A stretch of DNA of 6,237 bases. Origin: Cyanobacteria bacterium UBA11153 (GTDB taxonomy: Bacteria; Cyanobacteriota; Cyanobacteriia; Cyanobacteriales; Coleofasciculaceae). Under the pieces are notes generated by a model that was not told the origin of the DNA, ran no database searches, and saw only the letters and a list, made by a program, of their open reading frames with translations. Of this stretch, positions 5,801 through 6,237 are shown one piece after another. The position numbers and the translations under genes are program-made. Numbering within the stretch: the first letter of the stretch is position 1; each line of letters starts with the position of its first letter. The DNA is taken from assembly GCA_003511885.1 (NCBI GenBank), contig DOIX01000070.1:6735-12971 (forward strand), given 5' to 3'.

Positions 5801-5840
5801 CCCTAGCCCCCAGCCCCTAGCCCCTAGCCCCTAGTCCCTA
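5801..5840. repeat. CCCTAGC heptamer tandem array
   Basis: Five 7-base units, CCCTAGC, CCCCAGC, CCCTAGC, CCCTAGC and CCCTAGT, are followed by a partial CCCTA. It is an STRR-like array. The minus strand carries six G-tracts of 3-5 with 2-4 base loops, a canonical quadruplex pattern. Confidence 0.85.
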
Positions 5841-5841
5841 T

Positions 5842-5860
5842 ATATCGCGATCGCGGATAT
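5842..5860. repeat. Near-perfect palindrome centred on a HIP1 octamer
   Basis: ATATCGCGA and TCGCG-G-ATAT pair around GCGATCGC (5847-5854), with one extra G. The other HIP1 octamers start at 667, 738, 2099, 2404, 2536, 3054 and 5741. HIP1 is abundant in many cyanobacterial genomes and is not functional evidence by itself. Confidence 0.5.
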
Positions 5861-5875
5861 CAGCCATTTGGCTGA
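5860..5875. repeat. Perfect 6-bp hairpin
   Basis: TCAGCC and GGCTGA pair around an ATTT loop. The right arm overlaps the -35 box of the orphan promoter beginning at 5868, so it could be an operator. Confidence 0.4.
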
Positions 5876-5896
5876 GAAAAGTTCAGCAATTATACT
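5868..5896 (+). promoter_or_regulatory. Sigma-70-type promoter, orphan
   Basis: TTGGCT (5868-5873), exactly 17 bases, then TATACT (5891-5896): 4/6 and 5/6 matches. It points toward the T8 terminator at 6119-6150 with no protein gene between. A separate perfect TATAAT at 5999-6004 is an alternative -10 but has no good -35. Confidence 0.35.
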
Positions 5897-5902
5897 GAGG
5901 GC

Positions 5903-6150
5903 GATCCGGAACCAAGGATCTGATAATAGATTTAGTTGGGAAAGCAGGAAACACATTGGATCTTTATAGATTGAGTGAATTTCCCCAAACCTGACAAATA
6001 TAATCCAGGAAAGTCAGAGTATTTTCTTGAATTAATAGGGCTTATAGCTTAGTAGTCTAGATTTTTATGTGTTTTTGATATTAAAAAGAAAAATTTCCAG
6101 TCAGTCAATTGAACTAAGCAGTTGTGAAATATATTCCAACTGTTTTTTTT
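5903..6150 (+). ncRNA. Candidate non-coding transcript ending at a strong terminator
   Basis: The strong intrinsic terminator at 6119-6150 needs a plus-strand transcript, yet no protein gene lies upstream on that strand for more than 1.6 kb, back to the GAF gene. The start is placed from the promoter at 5868-5896. If the TATAAT at 5999-6004 is used instead, the RNA would begin near 6011 and be about 140 nt. Internal features include GATCC/GGATC (5903-5920) and a GCTTA repeat near 6040. It matches no RNA family I recognise. It could also be the leader of nothing, a decayed gene's 3' end, or an RNA acting in trans. Confidence 0.3.
6119..6150 (+). terminator. Strong intrinsic terminator
   Basis: CAGTTG (6119-6124) pairs with CAACTG (6137-6142). 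The stem continues inward past one mismatch with GAA/TTC-type pairs, and eight T residues follow immediately (6143-6150). On the opposite strand no T-run follows the stem, so it acts on rightward transcripts. Confidence 0.75.
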
Positions 6151-6163
6151 GTGTGAAAAAAGA

Positions 6164-6205
6164 GGATAGGGATTAGGGGATAGGGATTAGGGATAGGGGC
6201 TAGGG
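6164..6205. repeat. G-rich heptamer array, opposite orientation
   Basis: GGATAGGGATTAGG occurs twice in tandem (6164-6177, 6178-6191), followed by GATAGGGGCTAGGG. On the reverse strand these are alternating CCCTAAT and CCCTATC heptamers, so it is the same family as 5801-5840 but inverted. Six G-tracts with 3-4 base loops make a canonical quadruplex pattern on the plus strand, just 14 bases past the T8 terminator. The final bases (6206-6237) are an A-run and pyrimidine-rich DNA without a gene. Confidence 0.8.
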
Positions 6206-6237
6206 AAAAAAATGTCCCCCTTGTCTTCCTTCTCCCC

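Noticed and set aside
5736..5804. Transposase fragment suggested by AALAEWLRQDPKIAIAS on the minus strand
   Set aside because: It is only about 22 codons between stops and crosses a HIP1 site. The resemblance to ISL3-type transposase wording is too slight, and no terminal inverted repeats or target duplication are visible.
5831..5956. 41-codon hydrophobic minus-strand frame (MCFLLSQ...AIYRD)
   Set aside because: It has no ribosome binding site, its stop falls inside the heptamer array, and stop-free runs of this size are expected by chance here.
5801..6205. CRISPR array
   Set aside because: The repeats are 7-base tandem units without unique spacers.

Overview
This window is from a cyanobacterium. 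The GCGATCGC octamer (HIP1) occurs eight times in 6.2 kb. The window carries nblA, the phycobilisome-degradation gene, which is confined to phycobilisome-bearing cyanobacteria and red algal plastids. It also has several CCC-based heptamer arrays of the kind described as STRR sequences in filamentous cyanobacteria. I guess a filamentous or Oscillatoria-like lineage, but the sequence does not fix the genus.

Layout. Positions 1-195 are non-coding, with a hairpin and a dispersed-repeat-like segment. Positions 196-3225 (minus) hold putA, the bifunctional proline dehydrogenase / P5C dehydrogenase. Positions 3226-3475 are a divergent intergenic region with a perfect TATAAT facing right. Positions 3476-4501 (plus) hold a stand-alone GAF-domain protein with a complete NKxnFx3DE cyclic-nucleotide signature and a helix-turn-helix-like N-terminus. 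Positions 4502-5131 hold no convincing gene, but contain a promoter-hairpin-terminator unit that could be a small RNA (about 4612-4738) and a weak 55-codon minus-strand ORF. Positions 5132-5335 (minus) hold nblA. Positions 5336-6237 have no convincing protein gene. They contain an HLR1-like motif upstream of nblA, a coding-like remnant, two G-tract heptamer arrays in opposite orientation, and between them a second orphan promoter-to-terminator unit (about 5903-6150).

How it fits together. PutA turns proline into glutamate, NblA dismantles phycobilisomes during nitrogen or sulfur starvation, and the GAF protein probably senses cAMP or cGMP. A nutrient-stress theme is reasonable, but it is an inference from neighbourhood only: the three genes are not one operon, and nblA and putA lie on the opposite strand to the GAF gene between them. 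The most interesting leads are the orphan cyclic-nucleotide-type GAF protein, the two candidate small RNAs, and the G-rich heptamer elements placed just after the stop codons of both large genes.
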